DNA from: Maribacter cobaltidurans
Lineage (GTDB): Bacteria; Bacteroidota; Bacteroidia; Flavobacteriales; Flavobacteriaceae
Direction: 5' to 3'
DNA length: 64,000 nt
Assembly (NCBI RefSeq): GCF_002269385.1
Contig: NZ_CP022957.1
Location: 3,339,001-3,403,000 of the forward strand
Shown: positions 1-9,407 of the stretch, piece by piece
Layout: every line of letters starts with the position of its first letter
Position numbering within the stretch: position 1 is the first letter of the stretch
Notes under the pieces: generated by a model
The model's database searches: none
Told to the model about the DNA's origin: nothing
Seen by the model: the letters and a program-made list of their open reading frames with translations, nothing else
Position numbers and translations under genes: made by a program

Positions 1-907
1 TTATTGGCAAACCTCCGCGCCATGATTCCGGGGCAACTGGTCCGTCCAATGCTGCCAACAACGGCTGGGCATCTTCATAAGAAATTGGCAGTACCGGTAT
101 TTTAGTGATAGTTGGTGCTTCTTCCCTGTCTAATCTCTTTGCATCTTTGGTTGCTCCATAACCAGGGGTAAGCACGTCTCCGGGATAGGTTGGCATGTCC
201 ATAACGGACCCACGCTGAACCCCTGTTTTGTTTTTAAAGGCGCCCTCTGGGTATACGTCGCCTTGACCATAACCATCATCTTGGGGGTCTGAGTAGATGA
301 TGCATCCAATCGCCCCATTTTCAGCGGCCAATTTTGGTTTTATCCCTCTCCAACTACCTTGGTATTTGGCGATTACAATTTTACCTTTAACACTGATTCC
401 CAGTTTTTCAAGTTCTTCGTAATCTTTTGGAATTCCATAGTTGACAAAAACAAGTTCCCCTTCCACATCACCGTCTTTTGAAAAGGCATTGTAACTGGGC
501 AATAGGGCATCCCCCTGAGAGGTAAAAGAATCTCCTTCTACAGGTACGGCGGTAAGCTTTGCCTTATAGGTAGTTGGTCCGATAAGCTCCAATTCTCTTT
601 CTATGGGATACGGAAAAAGAATCTGATACGTCTCAATTTTGGCATCATATCCCCAAGATTTGAATTGATCTCTGATCCATTTGGCGTTTTCCTCGCCAAA
701 CTTGGTGCCTACCCAGTGGGGTTCAGCAGCCATTTTTTGCATCCAATTGTCAATATTGGTAGCGTCCAATTTTTCTTCAAAGGACTTTTCGAGTTTTTGC
801 TGTTCGGCCGCACTTTTTTCTGAAAATCCAAGAATAGAATTTTGGGCATTTCCAAATGCAAAAACAAAAATCAATAGTAGTAGTGTAAACGAATATTTCA
901 TTTTCAT
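1..907 (-). CDS. M28B peptidase (glutamate carboxypeptidase II-like), 3' end beyond window
   Basis: The minus-strand frame is open from the ATG at 907 to the window edge, about 302 codons. It starts with a Sec signal peptide (MKMKYSF, a hydrophobic stretch, cleavage likely after GNAQ). A PA (protease-associated) domain follows, recognisable from VNYG near residue 150, VKGKIVIA and the segment GAIGCIIYSD, the arrangement of the glutamate carboxypeptidase II/transferrin receptor class of family M28. The zinc-binding catalytic domain should lie to the left, outside the window, so its residues cannot be checked. A second ATG at 901 is an equally possible start. The likely role is a periplasmic or secreted exopeptidase. 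It is on the same strand as the oxidoreductase behind it, but 184 bases separate them, so co-transcription is not assured. Confidence 0.85.
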   Translation of the reverse strand, partial: MKMKYSFTLLLLIFVFAFGNAQNSILGFSEKSAAEQQKLEKSFEEKLDATNIDNWMQKMAAEPHWVGTKFGEENAKWIRDQFKSWGYDAKIETYQILFPYPIERELELIGPTTYKAKLTAVPVEGDSFTSQGDALLPSYNAFSKDGDVEGELVFVNYGIPKDYEELEKLGISVKGKIVIAKYQGSWRGIKPKLAAENGAIGCIIYSDPQDDGYGQGDVYPEGAFKNKTGVQRGSVMDMPTYPGDVLTPGYGATKDAKRLDREEAPTITKIPVLPISYEDAQPLLAALDGPVAPESWRGGLPI

Positions 908-1091
908 TAAAGGTTTTATAAATCTCTTTTTAAATGCTCACAGAAAGGTAATGAATAATTTTAGCTTTATCTCTTTAAAGGAGGGCATTGGGGTTATGCA
1001 AAATGGTCTCCTAATAGAAAGTTCGGTAAAAAGGGATTTTAGCTCCCAAAGCCGTTAGCCAAGTCTTAGGTTCAAGACGTATTGGAAAACT

Positions 1092-2189
1092 TCAATCCAA
1101 CATGATGGTTTTACCTGATTTTGAACTCTCAACGGAAGCCTGTAGAATTTCCATAGTAATCATATTGTTTTCCAAGGTATACGGACCGTAAGGTTCTAAT
1201 TTTAAAGAGCCATTTATTACCGCTGCCAACACAGAAAATGGGTCGTCATAGGGAATGGGCCTATCTTTAAAAAATAATGTTTCTTCGGTATAGCTACTAT
1301 AGCCCGTGGATTCCCTGATTCGCAATTGGTTTGCATTATCAGAATAAAGTGCGCCCGTTTCACCATATAGTTCCATATCTTTTCTACCAATGGGCCAATT
1401 CCAAGATGGTTCCAGTATTGCCATCGCGCTATCATAATTAAGAATGATAGTTGCATCATCATCAACATTGGGATTGTTTTCCGGTTGTAATTGCTGGGTA
1501 ATTGCCGTAACCGTTTTTGGTTTTTTTCCCTTCATTAACCACGTCATTAAATTGGCTCCGTAACAACCAAAATCCATTATGGCACCGCCCCCATTAAGCT
1601 CTGGGTCTGTGAGCCATTCCAAAAACTCCTTGGATACCCCAATTTTTTTTGGTCCCTTGTGGCCATCCCTAATAATCGCTTTTCTAAGACCACCTATTTT
1701 ACCCTCATCTAAAAGACTTTTGGCCTTAAAATTGGTTTCGTACCAGGAAGTCTCATAATTTGTCAAAACAAAAACATTGTGTTTTTTGGCCAAAGCTTCA
1801 ATTTTCTTTGCATCCTCCAGACTAACGGCCAACGGTTTTTCTACCATAACATGGATTCCTTTAGGGGCAGAGGCTTCCACTACGGCTAAATGCTCCTTGA
1901 TGTTGCCAAAAGCAGCAACGGCATTCGGTTTTGTTGCTTTGATCATTTCTTCCATGCTATCGTACACGATATCCATGGAAAATCCATATTGTTTGGAAAG
2001 TCGCTCGGCCAATTCCTTATTTTGTTCAAAGATGCCCACCATATTAATATCATTTTGGTGTTCCCTACCCAAAATCCAACCAACATGGCCGTGGGCAAGT
2101 CCGGCAATGCCTAATCTTAAAGGTTTTTCTTGGGAAAAAGTCGGGTTGAAAAAAAATAGACAGCATAGGATGATGAGAAGGCTTTTCAT
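1092..2189 (-). CDS. Gfo/Idh/MocA family oxidoreductase, exported
   Basis: This is a 365-residue protein with a Sec-type signal peptide ending near TFSQ (residue 20). A nucleotide-binding Rossmann start follows (GIAGLAHGH, residues 27-35) and then the family's EKP motif with its conserved lysine (VEKPLAV, residues 116-122). The C-terminal half fits the alpha/beta substrate domain of Gfo/Idh/MocA proteins. Exported members are common in Bacteroidota and usually act on sugars or sugar derivatives with NAD(P); the substrate here cannot be told. The first loop reads GxAGxxHG instead of the usual GxGxxG, a variant seen in part of the family. Only 11 bases separate it from the end of the upstream histidine kinase, so the two may share a transcript. 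Confidence 0.85.
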   Translation of the reverse strand: MKSLLIILCCLFFFNPTFSQEKPLRLGIAGLAHGHVGWILGREHQNDINMVGIFEQNKELAERLSKQYGFSMDIVYDSMEEMIKATKPNAVAAFGNIKEHLAVVEASAPKGIHVMVEKPLAVSLEDAKKIEALAKKHNVFVLTNYETSWYETNFKAKSLLDEGKIGGLRKAIIRDGHKGPKKIGVSKEFLEWLTDPELNGGGAIMDFGCYGANLMTWLMKGKKPKTVTAITQQLQPENNPNVDDDATIILNYDSAMAILEPSWNWPIGRKDMELYGETGALYSDNANQLRIRESTGYSSYTEETLFFKDRPIPYDDPFSVLAAVINGSLKLEPYGPYTLENNMITMEILQASVESSKSGKTIMLD

Positions 2190-2200
2190 GTTTTATTATT

Positions 2201-3532
2201 TTAAATGGTTTGTTCAGCACTAATTTTAGGAATGGTAAAATAGAATGTAGTTCCTTCGTTTTTTGAAGATTCCACCCATATTTCCCCTTTATGGTTATGA
2301 ATTACTTTTTTACAACCGTAAAGCCCAATACCGGAACCTTCGTATTCTTGTTTGGAATGTATTCGGTGAAATGCATTGAATATTGTTCCTGCTTCTTTTT
2401 CCGAAATACCTATTCCGTTATCCGAGATATAAAACTCATAATAATCGGGTGTATCAGAATAGCCAATATCAATTTTTGGTATTTTATTTTCAGGTATAAA
2501 TTTAAGGGCATTGTCAATTAAATTCTGAAATACCAATCTTATTTCGAGTGGATAACAATCTAAATATGGAAGGTTCTGGACGTTTATAATAGCCTTTGAT
2601 GATTTTAGACGTTCCGAGAAATCTTCCAAAATGTCCTTTATGATTTGATTGGTGTTTATGTGATGCTGAAACTCGGAATTACCGATTTTGGCGTTTTCAA
2701 GTAAATTTGTAACGAGCTGTAGCATGCGCTTGGAACTGGTCTGTAGGTATTTTAAATAGGTTTCCGTCTCTTGGACCTGCAAATGGTTTATATTGGATTT
2801 GAGCTGATCTGCAATTGCGTTTATATTGTTTATCGGGGCTTTTAGATCGTGTGTTGCCAGATAGGTGAACTCTTCTATCTGTTTACTTTGAAGCACTATC
2901 CTGTCATTCAAGTCCTCCAATTCCTTATTCTGTAATTCGAGGTCTTTTTGGGCTTGTCTTAGTTTTACTGCATTCGACCTTAAAAAATGATTTTTGGACT
3001 CTAGACTATTGGTATACACCCTGGTTTTTTTTTCGTCGTACATGAAAAATGTAAGGGATAACCAACAAAGACATGCCAAGAAAACAAGAATTTCGTCAAA
3101 GGCTAAATTAATTGTTCCCAAGACCGGGCCATAAATATTAATGTAAAGGGTTGGAACTATATACATTAATAAACCAAAACCAATCACATACCATCTAAAT
3201 TTTGGTTGATCCCGGAAAACGATAAAACTTAAAAATGCCGATGTAGCAATACCAAGTCCTTGGCTAAAATCCCCTCCAACCAACAAGATTATGAGACCAA
3301 ACATAAAAGGAGGTACCGTTGTCATATATAAACTGGTTAAGAAAGGTCTTTTAAGCTGATATAGAATTAAACCTATACCGAAACCAATGGTTGCCAGCCC
3401 CGTAATTACCTGCGCGATTCTCGAATAAAAGAATACGGTAAGTAAAAAAACCATAAAACAGCAAACAGTGGAAATCAAGGTTATATAACCGAAGGTACTT
3501 AAACTAGGAACTGTTTTATTTTTACGAATCAA
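2201..3532 (-). CDS. Membrane sensor histidine kinase (orphan)
   Basis: The 443-residue protein has about six hydrophobic segments (residues 14-165), then a coiled coil (about 175-220), a HisKA domain with the phospho-acceptor His228 in ATHDLKAP, and a HATPase_c domain with N box (QNLIDNALKF), G1 (DNGIGIS) and G2 (GSGIGLYG). The membrane part has no named sensor domain that I recognise. No response regulator is adjacent, so the partner is unknown. The start is TTG at 3532: the frame has a stop six codons upstream, the next ATG (residue 27) would cut into the first membrane segment, and AGGA lies about 12 bases upstream. It precedes the Gfo/Idh gene by 11 bases. Confidence 0.88.
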   Translation of the reverse strand: MIRKNKTVPSLSTFGYITLISTVCCFMVFLLTVFFYSRIAQVITGLATIGFGIGLILYQLKRPFLTSLYMTTVPPFMFGLIILLVGGDFSQGLGIATSAFLSFIVFRDQPKFRWYVIGFGLLMYIVPTLYINIYGPVLGTINLAFDEILVFLACLCWLSLTFFMYDEKKTRVYTNSLESKNHFLRSNAVKLRQAQKDLELQNKELEDLNDRIVLQSKQIEEFTYLATHDLKAPINNINAIADQLKSNINHLQVQETETYLKYLQTSSKRMLQLVTNLLENAKIGNSEFQHHINTNQIIKDILEDFSERLKSSKAIINVQNLPYLDCYPLEIRLVFQNLIDNALKFIPENKIPKIDIGYSDTPDYYEFYISDNGIGISEKEAGTIFNAFHRIHSKQEYEGSGIGLYGCKKVIHNHKGEIWVESSKNEGTTFYFTIPKISAEQTI

Positions 3533-3730
3533 AATTATTTTTTTCCTGTCTTAAGCTATCTAACTGCTATAAGAAACATGGTTCATCTTAAAAATAGAAA
3601 TTTATTTTCAAGTTACTATTTCAAAATAAGATTGAATTGAGAATTTCAATAATTTGGAAGATTATAACCTAATGATTTAACCTTGTGTCCATAGGAAAAC
3701 ATTATGTTTTTAGGTAGGAATGATTCCTTA

Positions 3731-4444
3731 TTAAAAATCCATGGGAACTTCCATAACCAAAAATCTGGCGTTCGTACGGCTACTTACGGTAAAGGAATCT
3801 GCATCCCAAATGCCAAAACCATCCCTAGATTCCAAAACGGTGCCATCGACATCCAGTTCACCATCCAAAACAAAAATATAAGCACCATTTCCTTGTTTTT
3901 TTAGGGTATAGGTTTCAGAGGTTCCTTGCTCAAAATCACCCAAGTAAAACCACGCATCCTGATGAATCCATACGCCTTGATCTTCGGGATTTGGGGAGAG
4001 GATTTGGTACAATTTGTTTTTGGTATGGATATCCTTAAGGGAAATTTGATCATACCTTGGGGTAACATTTTTAACATTTGGAAAAATCCAAATTTGCAAA
4101 AACTTTACTAGGGAATCCTTGTTGTTGTTATATTCGCTGTGTTCCACACCAGTTCCAGCGCTCATTATCTGGATATCCCCATTTTTTATGACCGTAGCGT
4201 TACCCATATTATCCATATGCTTTAAATCGCCTTCTAGAGGAATCGATATTATTTCCATATTACTATGGGGGTGCGTACCAAAACCTCGACCCGCAGAAAC
4301 GGTATCATCGTTCAGGACCCTTAAAGCCCCAAAGTTCATTCTCTCCGGATTATAATAATTGGCGAAACTGAAACTATGGTAGGAATTTAACCAACCATGA
4401 TTGGCATGACCCCTGCTATCTGCTTTGTGCAATATCGTTTTCAT
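3731..4444 (-). CDS. Pirin family protein (quercetinase-like cupin)
   Basis: The 237-residue protein is a bicupin of the pirin/YhhW family. The N-terminal cupin shows the metal ligands His58 and His60 (GTHPHS) and His102 and Glu104 (GVEHSE), so an active metal site is likely. Bacterial pirins of this type can have quercetin 2,3-dioxygenase activity, but physiological substrates are mostly unknown. I chose the ATG at 4444 (MKTILHKAD), where family members normally begin; an in-frame extension to 4477 exists but looks non-coding. The gene stands alone on the minus strand, divergent from the YfiM-like gene. Confidence 0.88.
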   Translation of the reverse strand: MKTILHKADSRGHANHGWLNSYHSFSFANYYNPERMNFGALRVLNDDTVSAGRGFGTHPHSNMEIISIPLEGDLKHMDNMGNATVIKNGDIQIMSAGTGVEHSEYNNNKDSLVKFLQIWIFPNVKNVTPRYDQISLKDIHTKNKLYQILSPNPEDQGVWIHQDAWFYLGDFEQGTSETYTLKKQGNGAYIFVLDGELDVDGTVLESRDGFGIWDADSFTVSSRTNARFLVMEVPMDF

Positions 4445-4671
4445 ATACAATTGTTTATTCTTTGGTCGAGAAAGCACCCCTTTTATTACATAATCAATTC
4501 CTTCACTGATTTACAGATTATCCGCTTTTTTGGCATTCGGTCAAAAAAATAATCTATTAGGTAGGGTAGTTGCAAACCGGATTGTTTTCTTAACAAATAT
4601 TCATGTTTTCAATGAAATTAAATAATTATTCCTTCGTTGAAGAATATAAAATACAAACAAGAATTGATAGT

Positions 4672-5136
4672 ATGAAAATTGGAATTTTCTTTTTGTTGTT
4701 TAGCTTAAATCTAACTTTGATTCATGCCCAAGATTTTAATAATGCGGCAAAGCATGTAGGGGCTGGAGTGGTGATTGGCGGAGTGGGAGGTTATGCGGCC
4801 CATAAAATCTTTCCTGGCCAAAGGGGCTGGACCTGGGCCGGTGCCATTGGGTCTAGTTTGGCCGCAGGACTGGCAAAGGAAACTTATGATAAGTCAAATT
4901 CTGGATTATGGCAAACCGATGATGTACTATACACAACCCTTGGTGGTGTTATTTCTGGTCTAGCTTTGGAACTTCTCTTCAAAAATACGTATCGTAGAAA
5001 TGGTCGCTCTGGTAGGGGATGTGGCTGTTTGGTAGCCTATGATTTTAATAAACCGAACCCCTACATACCTAAAATTTCTGCAAATGGTTCGGGAAATATT
5101 CAATCAGAAATTCAAATTTCCTACCTCTTGGAATAG
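4672..5136 (+). CDS. YfiM-like small exported protein
   Basis: This 154-residue protein has a signal peptide (MKIGIFF through LIHAQ) and then a glycine-rich, weakly hydrophobic body (HVGAGVVIGGVGGYAAHKI, GSSLAAGLAKETYD) resembling the YfiM/DUF2279 pattern in which a KExYD motif is followed by a Gly-rich helix. The assignment is by pattern only and no function is known. The C-terminus has a Cys pair (GCGC, about residue 116) and an unstructured tail. The ATG at 4672 was chosen over 4603 because it directly begins the signal peptide. Its stop is two bases from the end of the convergent DUF58 gene. Confidence 0.65.
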   Translation: MKIGIFFLLFSLNLTLIHAQDFNNAAKHVGAGVVIGGVGGYAAHKIFPGQRGWTWAGAIGSSLAAGLAKETYDKSNSGLWQTDDVLYTTLGGVISGLALELLFKNTYRRNGRSGRGCGCLVAYDFNKPNPYIPKISANGSGNIQSEIQISYLLE

Positions 5137-5138
5137 AA

Positions 5139-6470
5139 TTATAAAATTCCCCTTGCCTTTATTTCAAGGTATTTGTTTATGGCCTTTATGGTCAATTCCT
5201 CAGGTTTTGTCAAGATGGTCTGTATTCCATACCTTTCAAGTTCCTTTTGCATCAATTTTTTATCCAAGGAGAATTTTTCGGCAATAGTCTTGTGATAAAT
5301 GGCCTGTATATCTTCGGCATCGGTATTGATTAGTTTTTCCAGTTCGGAATTTTCAAAAAATATTACCACCAATACATGTTTTTTGGCCAAGGCCAACAAG
5401 TACGGAAGCTGTCTTTTTAAAGCGGAAATATGCTCAAAATTAGTGTACAACAATAAAAGACTTCGGTGTGTGACTTTCCTTTTAACATGCCCGTATAGCA
5501 ACCCAAAGTCGGAGTCGGTAAAAGCTGTTCCAATATTGTACAATTTTTCCAATATGACATTGAGATGTGACATTTTTTGCACTGCGGGTACATACGTCTC
5601 AATGTTTTTTGAAAATGCGATTAAACCCGTTTTATCGTTTCTTTTAAGGGCTACATTGGAAAAGGCAAGACAGCTATTGATGGCATAGTCCAATAGCTTT
5701 AATTCGTTAAAGGGCATTTTCATTACCCTTCCCGTATCTATAATTGAATATATAGGTTGTGATTTCTCATCTTGATATTGGTTGACCATCAATTGGTTCT
5801 GTTTGGCTGTAGCCTTCCAATTGAGAGTCCTAATATCGTCACCTTGAACGTATTCCTTTATTTGTTCAAACTCTTGGGTATGACCTATTCTTCGTATTTT
5901 TTTGAGTCCCACCGTAGACAACCTATTATTAATGGCCAAAAAATCATACTGTTGCATTTGAATAATAGAGGGATAAACGGGAACCATTTGGTCTTTTTGA
6001 AAGGTAAACCTTCTTTTTACAATTTTCAAAGGCGATGAGGCAAAGACAAGAAGGTTACCGAATACATACTCCCCTCGGTCTACGGGACGTACGCTGTAAT
6101 CGAAGTATTTTTTCTCCCCTTTGATTAAAGAGGTTATAAAATTAAAATCTCTTTTTTGAAATTGAACAGGTAGCTCGTCAATCAGCGAAATATAAGTCTT
6201 AAAACCATACCGGGTTTCAAAAGCCAGGCGGATGGGATTTGAATCACTATTGGATAATTTTTTGGGAAGGGTTCTTTTTGCCGTAACTCCTTGCCCTGTA
6301 GCATACAGCAAGTAAACATCAAAAAGAAAAAGTCCGATCAGTAACAAGGTCAGCAGCCAAGTAATGGGATATAAAAATTTGAACCAGAAAGAAAGCACAA
6401 AGCAGCAGACCAGGACGGCCAAGTACCTAAAAAAGGAATTGTGTATGTAAAATGACTTTATAAAGTTCAT
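5139..6470 (-). CDS. DUF58 domain protein
   Basis: The 443-residue protein has two membrane helices at the N-terminus (about residues 15-57), then a soluble part ending in the DUF58 signature (DDIRTLNWKATAKQ, followed by NQYQDEKSQP and the acidic IIDTGR). DUF58 proteins have a von Willebrand A-like fold and nearly always accompany a MoxR ATPase, which is thought to act on them as a chaperone or assembly factor. Here MoxR is directly upstream with no gap (its stop ends at 6471, this ATG is at 6470). It is the last gene of a six-gene minus-strand run and probably a membrane-anchored partner in an envelope complex. The function is inferred from family context only. Confidence 0.9.
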   Translation of the reverse strand: MNFIKSFYIHNSFFRYLAVLVCCFVLSFWFKFLYPITWLLTLLLIGLFLFDVYLLYATGQGVTAKRTLPKKLSNSDSNPIRLAFETRYGFKTYISLIDELPVQFQKRDFNFITSLIKGEKKYFDYSVRPVDRGEYVFGNLLVFASSPLKIVKRRFTFQKDQMVPVYPSIIQMQQYDFLAINNRLSTVGLKKIRRIGHTQEFEQIKEYVQGDDIRTLNWKATAKQNQLMVNQYQDEKSQPIYSIIDTGRVMKMPFNELKLLDYAINSCLAFSNVALKRNDKTGLIAFSKNIETYVPAVQKMSHLNVILEKLYNIGTAFTDSDFGLLYGHVKRKVTHRSLLLLYTNFEHISALKRQLPYLLALAKKHVLVVIFFENSELEKLINTDAEDIQAIYHKTIAEKFSLDKKLMQKELERYGIQTILTKPEELTIKAINKYLEIKARGIL

Positions 6471-7469
6471 TTATCTTGGTATTTCTACACTTTCCATAAT
6501 CATTTGAATGACATTCTCTGTGGACATACCTTCCATTTCCCGCTCAGGAGTTAAGATTACCCTGTGGTTGAGTACGGGAACCAAAGATTTCTTAACGTCC
6601 TCTGGAGTTACAAAATCCCTTCCATTGACAGCAGCAAAAGCCTTGGCACTGTTCATCGCCGCAATGGATGCCCGGGGGGAACCGCCCAAATATAGATGGG
6701 GATGGTTTCGTGTTTTGGCCACCACTTCCGCAATGTATTTGAAAATCTTTTCCTCGACCAAAACTTCCTGAATTTGATTCTTGAATACTTGTAACTGTTT
6801 TGGGTTTAAAATATCCTTGACCATTGTCTGGGGGAGGGATCCTTTTCGCTCATGGTGGGTTTTTAGGATCAATATTTCCTCATCTGTTTTTGGGTAGGAT
6901 ACCTTTACCTTAAAGAGAAATCTATCCAATTGCGCTTCCGGCAAGGCATAGGTTCCCTCTTGTTCTATGGGGTTTTGCGTGGCTAGTACCATAAAAGGCG
7001 AGGCCATTTTATAGGTGGTCCCATCCATGGTCACCTGTTTTTCTTCCATAGTCTCGAACATGGCCGCCTGAGTCTTTGCCGGCGCCCTGTTGATTTCATC
7101 AATCAGAATAATATTGGAAAATATGGGTCCTTTTTTAAACTCGAAATCGGATGTTTTGGCATTAAAAACAGACGTTCCTAGAATGTCGCTTGGCATAAGG
7201 TCTGGAGTAAACTGTATCCTACTGAAATCGGTCTTCAAGGTTTTGGCAAAAAGCTTTGCCGTAATGGTCTTTGCAACGCCTGGAACGCCCTCTATAAGAA
7301 CATGCCCATCTACCAATAGGGAAACAATCAACAATTCTATAAAATCCTCCTGTCCCACAATCACTTTTGCGAGTTCTTTTTTGACGTCCTCTACGGCCTT
7401 TTGCAATTCAGCCAAGGGAATTCTACTGTCAAAGTTTAGGTCGTCCCTTTGCTCTTCATTATTTTCCAT
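6471..7469 (-). CDS. MoxR family AAA+ ATPase
   Basis: The 332-residue protein is a complete MoxR-type ATPase with Walker A (GVPGVAKT, residues 61-68), Walker B (ILIDEINR) and the typical MoxR stretches ATQNPIEQEGTY and LPEAQLDRF with the arginine finger region. MoxR ATPases act in the cytosol as chaperones for VWA-type or DUF58 proteins. The start overlaps the end of the DUF4350 gene by 11 bases, and the stop abuts the DUF58 start, so translation is probably coupled. No signal peptide or membrane segment is present. Confidence 0.95.
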   Translation of the reverse strand: MENNEEQRDDLNFDSRIPLAELQKAVEDVKKELAKVIVGQEDFIELLIVSLLVDGHVLIEGVPGVAKTITAKLFAKTLKTDFSRIQFTPDLMPSDILGTSVFNAKTSDFEFKKGPIFSNIILIDEINRAPAKTQAAMFETMEEKQVTMDGTTYKMASPFMVLATQNPIEQEGTYALPEAQLDRFLFKVKVSYPKTDEEILILKTHHERKGSLPQTMVKDILNPKQLQVFKNQIQEVLVEEKIFKYIAEVVAKTRNHPHLYLGGSPRASIAAMNSAKAFAAVNGRDFVTPEDVKKSLVPVLNHRVILTPEREMEGMSTENVIQMIMESVEIPR

Positions 7470-8679
7470 CGCTTTTCGATTTAAATTTTTGAATCAATTT
7501 ATTAAGTTTTATGAGTTGACTTTCAGAAATTTCCGAGCTGCCTCTTAGCTCATCCATATAATTAAAAAGCCTTGTAGTCTCTTCAAGATCGTTCCCACTT
7601 CTCGCCGATACATTCTTGTAAAACTCCTCTTCCTTATTTACGGCTATCAGGTAGTACCTACTTTTAATATAGTTTAGAAAGTAGTTGATTTTGTGTTCGG
7701 AAATGGATTTTCTATCACCTTTTTCAAAATACATGTCAGATATGGTTCTGGTAAAGGCTAAAGTCTGGTTTTGCAAGGGTTTAACGACCGGAATGTAGCG
7801 TTGTTTCCGTTTGCCCTCAAAAATGATGTAAAGCAACCCGCCTATCAATACGGTATAGTAGGCCCATTTAAGTTCCTTTGTATTAAGGAATATGTACATG
7901 GGGGAAGTATAGAAGGACTTTCCGCTTTTGTAATAATTGTCCATATAAATTCTCTGGGAGTCCCCAAAATAGGATAATAATCCCGCGGTATAGTCCTTGT
8001 TATCGTCTTTAAGTATGAAATAATTGGTAAATCCTTTGGGAAAGGTAGACAGTATAATTTGTCCTTTCCCAAATGCAGTTTTAACCGTGGTTATTTCCTC
8101 CATAGGTTCGTCCGAATCCCCTTGGGTTATTTGGACGGTGGCCAGGGCCTTCATGCTCATTGTGTCTATAGACTTGAAGAATGACACATAGTTCTTCTTT
8201 TCATAAGTGAAGGGACGGGACCTTTTTAAAGAAGGATTTACTAATCGATGCTCCTGTTTCTGTGCAATTTCAAAGCCACCGTACTGGTATCCCGTTTCAA
8301 AGTTTAAGGTATCGCTCAGGTTTTCTTCAAAATTCTCCGACGCTATGAAGACCTTGTTCCCTTTGGCCGTCCATTCCAATAGTTTATTGAGTTCCGACTT
8401 TTCAAAGGAGATTCCATTGTTCACAAAAACATAGAGTCCCTGAATGCTATCACTGCCCGAAAGAAATTCATAGGGAGGTTGGTATACCTGCTCAACCTTT
8501 CCCTTGAACAATGTATTGGTCATGAGTTGGTTGGCCACAATGGTGCCATAGGGTATTTTGTGGGTATTTACATAGGATTCGAACCAATTAATAGTTTTGG
8601 GTTTATTGTATTGTAATAGCAAAAGTCCTGCAATCAAAATAACGGCCGTAACGATATATGAAACACCCTTTTTACGCAT
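7459..8679 (-). CDS. DUF4350 domain membrane protein
   Basis: The 406-residue protein has an N-terminal membrane helix (residues 5-24), an exported domain of about 230 residues, a second helix near residue 275-290 (WAYYTVLIGGLLYIIF), and a cytosolic C-terminal part of about 110 residues. This matches the DUF4350 architecture, found next to DUF4129, MoxR and DUF58 genes in Bacteroidota and Actinobacteria. The exported part fits a Rossmann-like, catalytically inactive GATase-like domain, which is an inference from the family. It overlaps the DUF4129 gene by 8 bases and moxR by 11. Confidence 0.85.
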   Translation of the reverse strand: MRKKGVSYIVTAVILIAGLLLLQYNKPKTINWFESYVNTHKIPYGTIVANQLMTNTLFKGKVEQVYQPPYEFLSGSDSIQGLYVFVNNGISFEKSELNKLLEWTAKGNKVFIASENFEENLSDTLNFETGYQYGGFEIAQKQEHRLVNPSLKRSRPFTYEKKNYVSFFKSIDTMSMKALATVQITQGDSDEPMEEITTVKTAFGKGQIILSTFPKGFTNYFILKDDNKDYTAGLLSYFGDSQRIYMDNYYKSGKSFYTSPMYIFLNTKELKWAYYTVLIGGLLYIIFEGKRKQRYIPVVKPLQNQTLAFTRTISDMYFEKGDRKSISEHKINYFLNYIKSRYYLIAVNKEEEFYKNVSARSGNDLEETTRLFNYMDELRGSSEISESQLIKLNKLIQKFKSKSDGK

Positions 8680-9406
8680 TGGCTATCATTTTTTTCAAGG
8701 TAACAAAAGAAGGAGCCAGTTTTTCATATTTGGATTTGTCCAAAGGAAAATCACCGTACCAAATATAGTTGTAGAATCGGGTGATAAGTCTAAAGGTATC
8801 TTTGAGCTTGGTCTCTTGGATTTCCATTAAGTAATCCTCATTGGTTTTTTGCAATTCCCAGGTGATGATTTCCTTATCCGTCATTTGCTGAAGTATTAAG
8901 AGATAATAATAACGGATGGCCAATCGATAATTACCCTTGGAAAGTGCATTGTTGATAAGGGTTTCAATATTTTCATTTTTGATTATATGTTCCTCCTCAG
9001 AAAGGTTGACCAGCGCTTGGTTCTTTTTGTTCTGGTACATGGACCGGGCGTTGACGTTGAGGAAGAACATATAATCAAAAATGAGAATCCCTAACAATAA
9101 GTAAGGCAAAATTTGTAGAAAAGAATTAAAAGCCCCGGTTGCTTTTTCAACTCCGAAAATCCATTCAAAGATTTTCATAAATACCCCGGCTATCCAATTC
9201 TTAAAGGAAATCCACCAATCCGGGGCATCCTTTTTAACGATTTCATAGTCGAATTTGGGGTCGTTCTTGTAGGTTTCCAAATCCGCTTCTGTAATTTCTT
9301 TCAGGGCAATGGGGTCGGTGTCATATTGTACCGCTACAGAATCCTTCTGAGCCAAAATGAGATTGTTCAGCAACAGGAATAATAACCATACAAACCGATG
9401 TGGCAT
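8672..9406 (-). CDS. DUF4129 domain protein
   Basis: This 244-residue protein has a signal peptide (MPHRFVW to LILAQ), a periplasmic stretch, a membrane helix around residue 105-125 (LLGILIFDYMFFL) and a C-terminal cytosolic helical domain typical of DUF4129 (NYRLAIRYYYL, YNYIWYGDFPL). I chose the ATG at 9406, one base after the upstream stop, because it begins the signal peptide; the upstream ATG at 9448 lies inside the preceding gene. DUF4129 is a standard member of the MoxR/DUF58/DUF4350 cluster, and its biochemical role is unknown. Confidence 0.82.
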   Translation of the reverse strand: MPHRFVWLLFLLLNNLILAQKDSVAVQYDTDPIALKEITEADLETYKNDPKFDYEIVKKDAPDWWISFKNWIAGVFMKIFEWIFGVEKATGAFNSFLQILPYLLLGILIFDYMFFLNVNARSMYQNKKNQALVNLSEEEHIIKNENIETLINNALSKGNYRLAIRYYYLLILQQMTDKEIITWELQKTNEDYLMEIQETKLKDTFRLITRFYNYIWYGDFPLDKSKYEKLAPSFVTLKKMIANA

Positions 9407-9407
9407 C

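Noticed and set aside
681..1058. Open frame of 125 codons on the plus strand over the M28B start and the gap behind it.
   Set aside because: Two thirds of it is antisense to the M28B signal peptide region, and the rest is low-complexity AT-rich DNA; no promoter or family match.
908..1091. Imperfect hairpin CCAAGTCTT/AAGACGTATTGG near 1059-1085 upstream of the M28B gene.
   Set aside because: The stem is interrupted and has no T run in either direction, so neither terminator nor operator can be supported.
1777..2223. Open frames of 148 and 74 codons on the plus strand inside the Gfo/Idh gene.
   Set aside because: They are antisense to a gene with clear motifs and show no signal peptide or domain.
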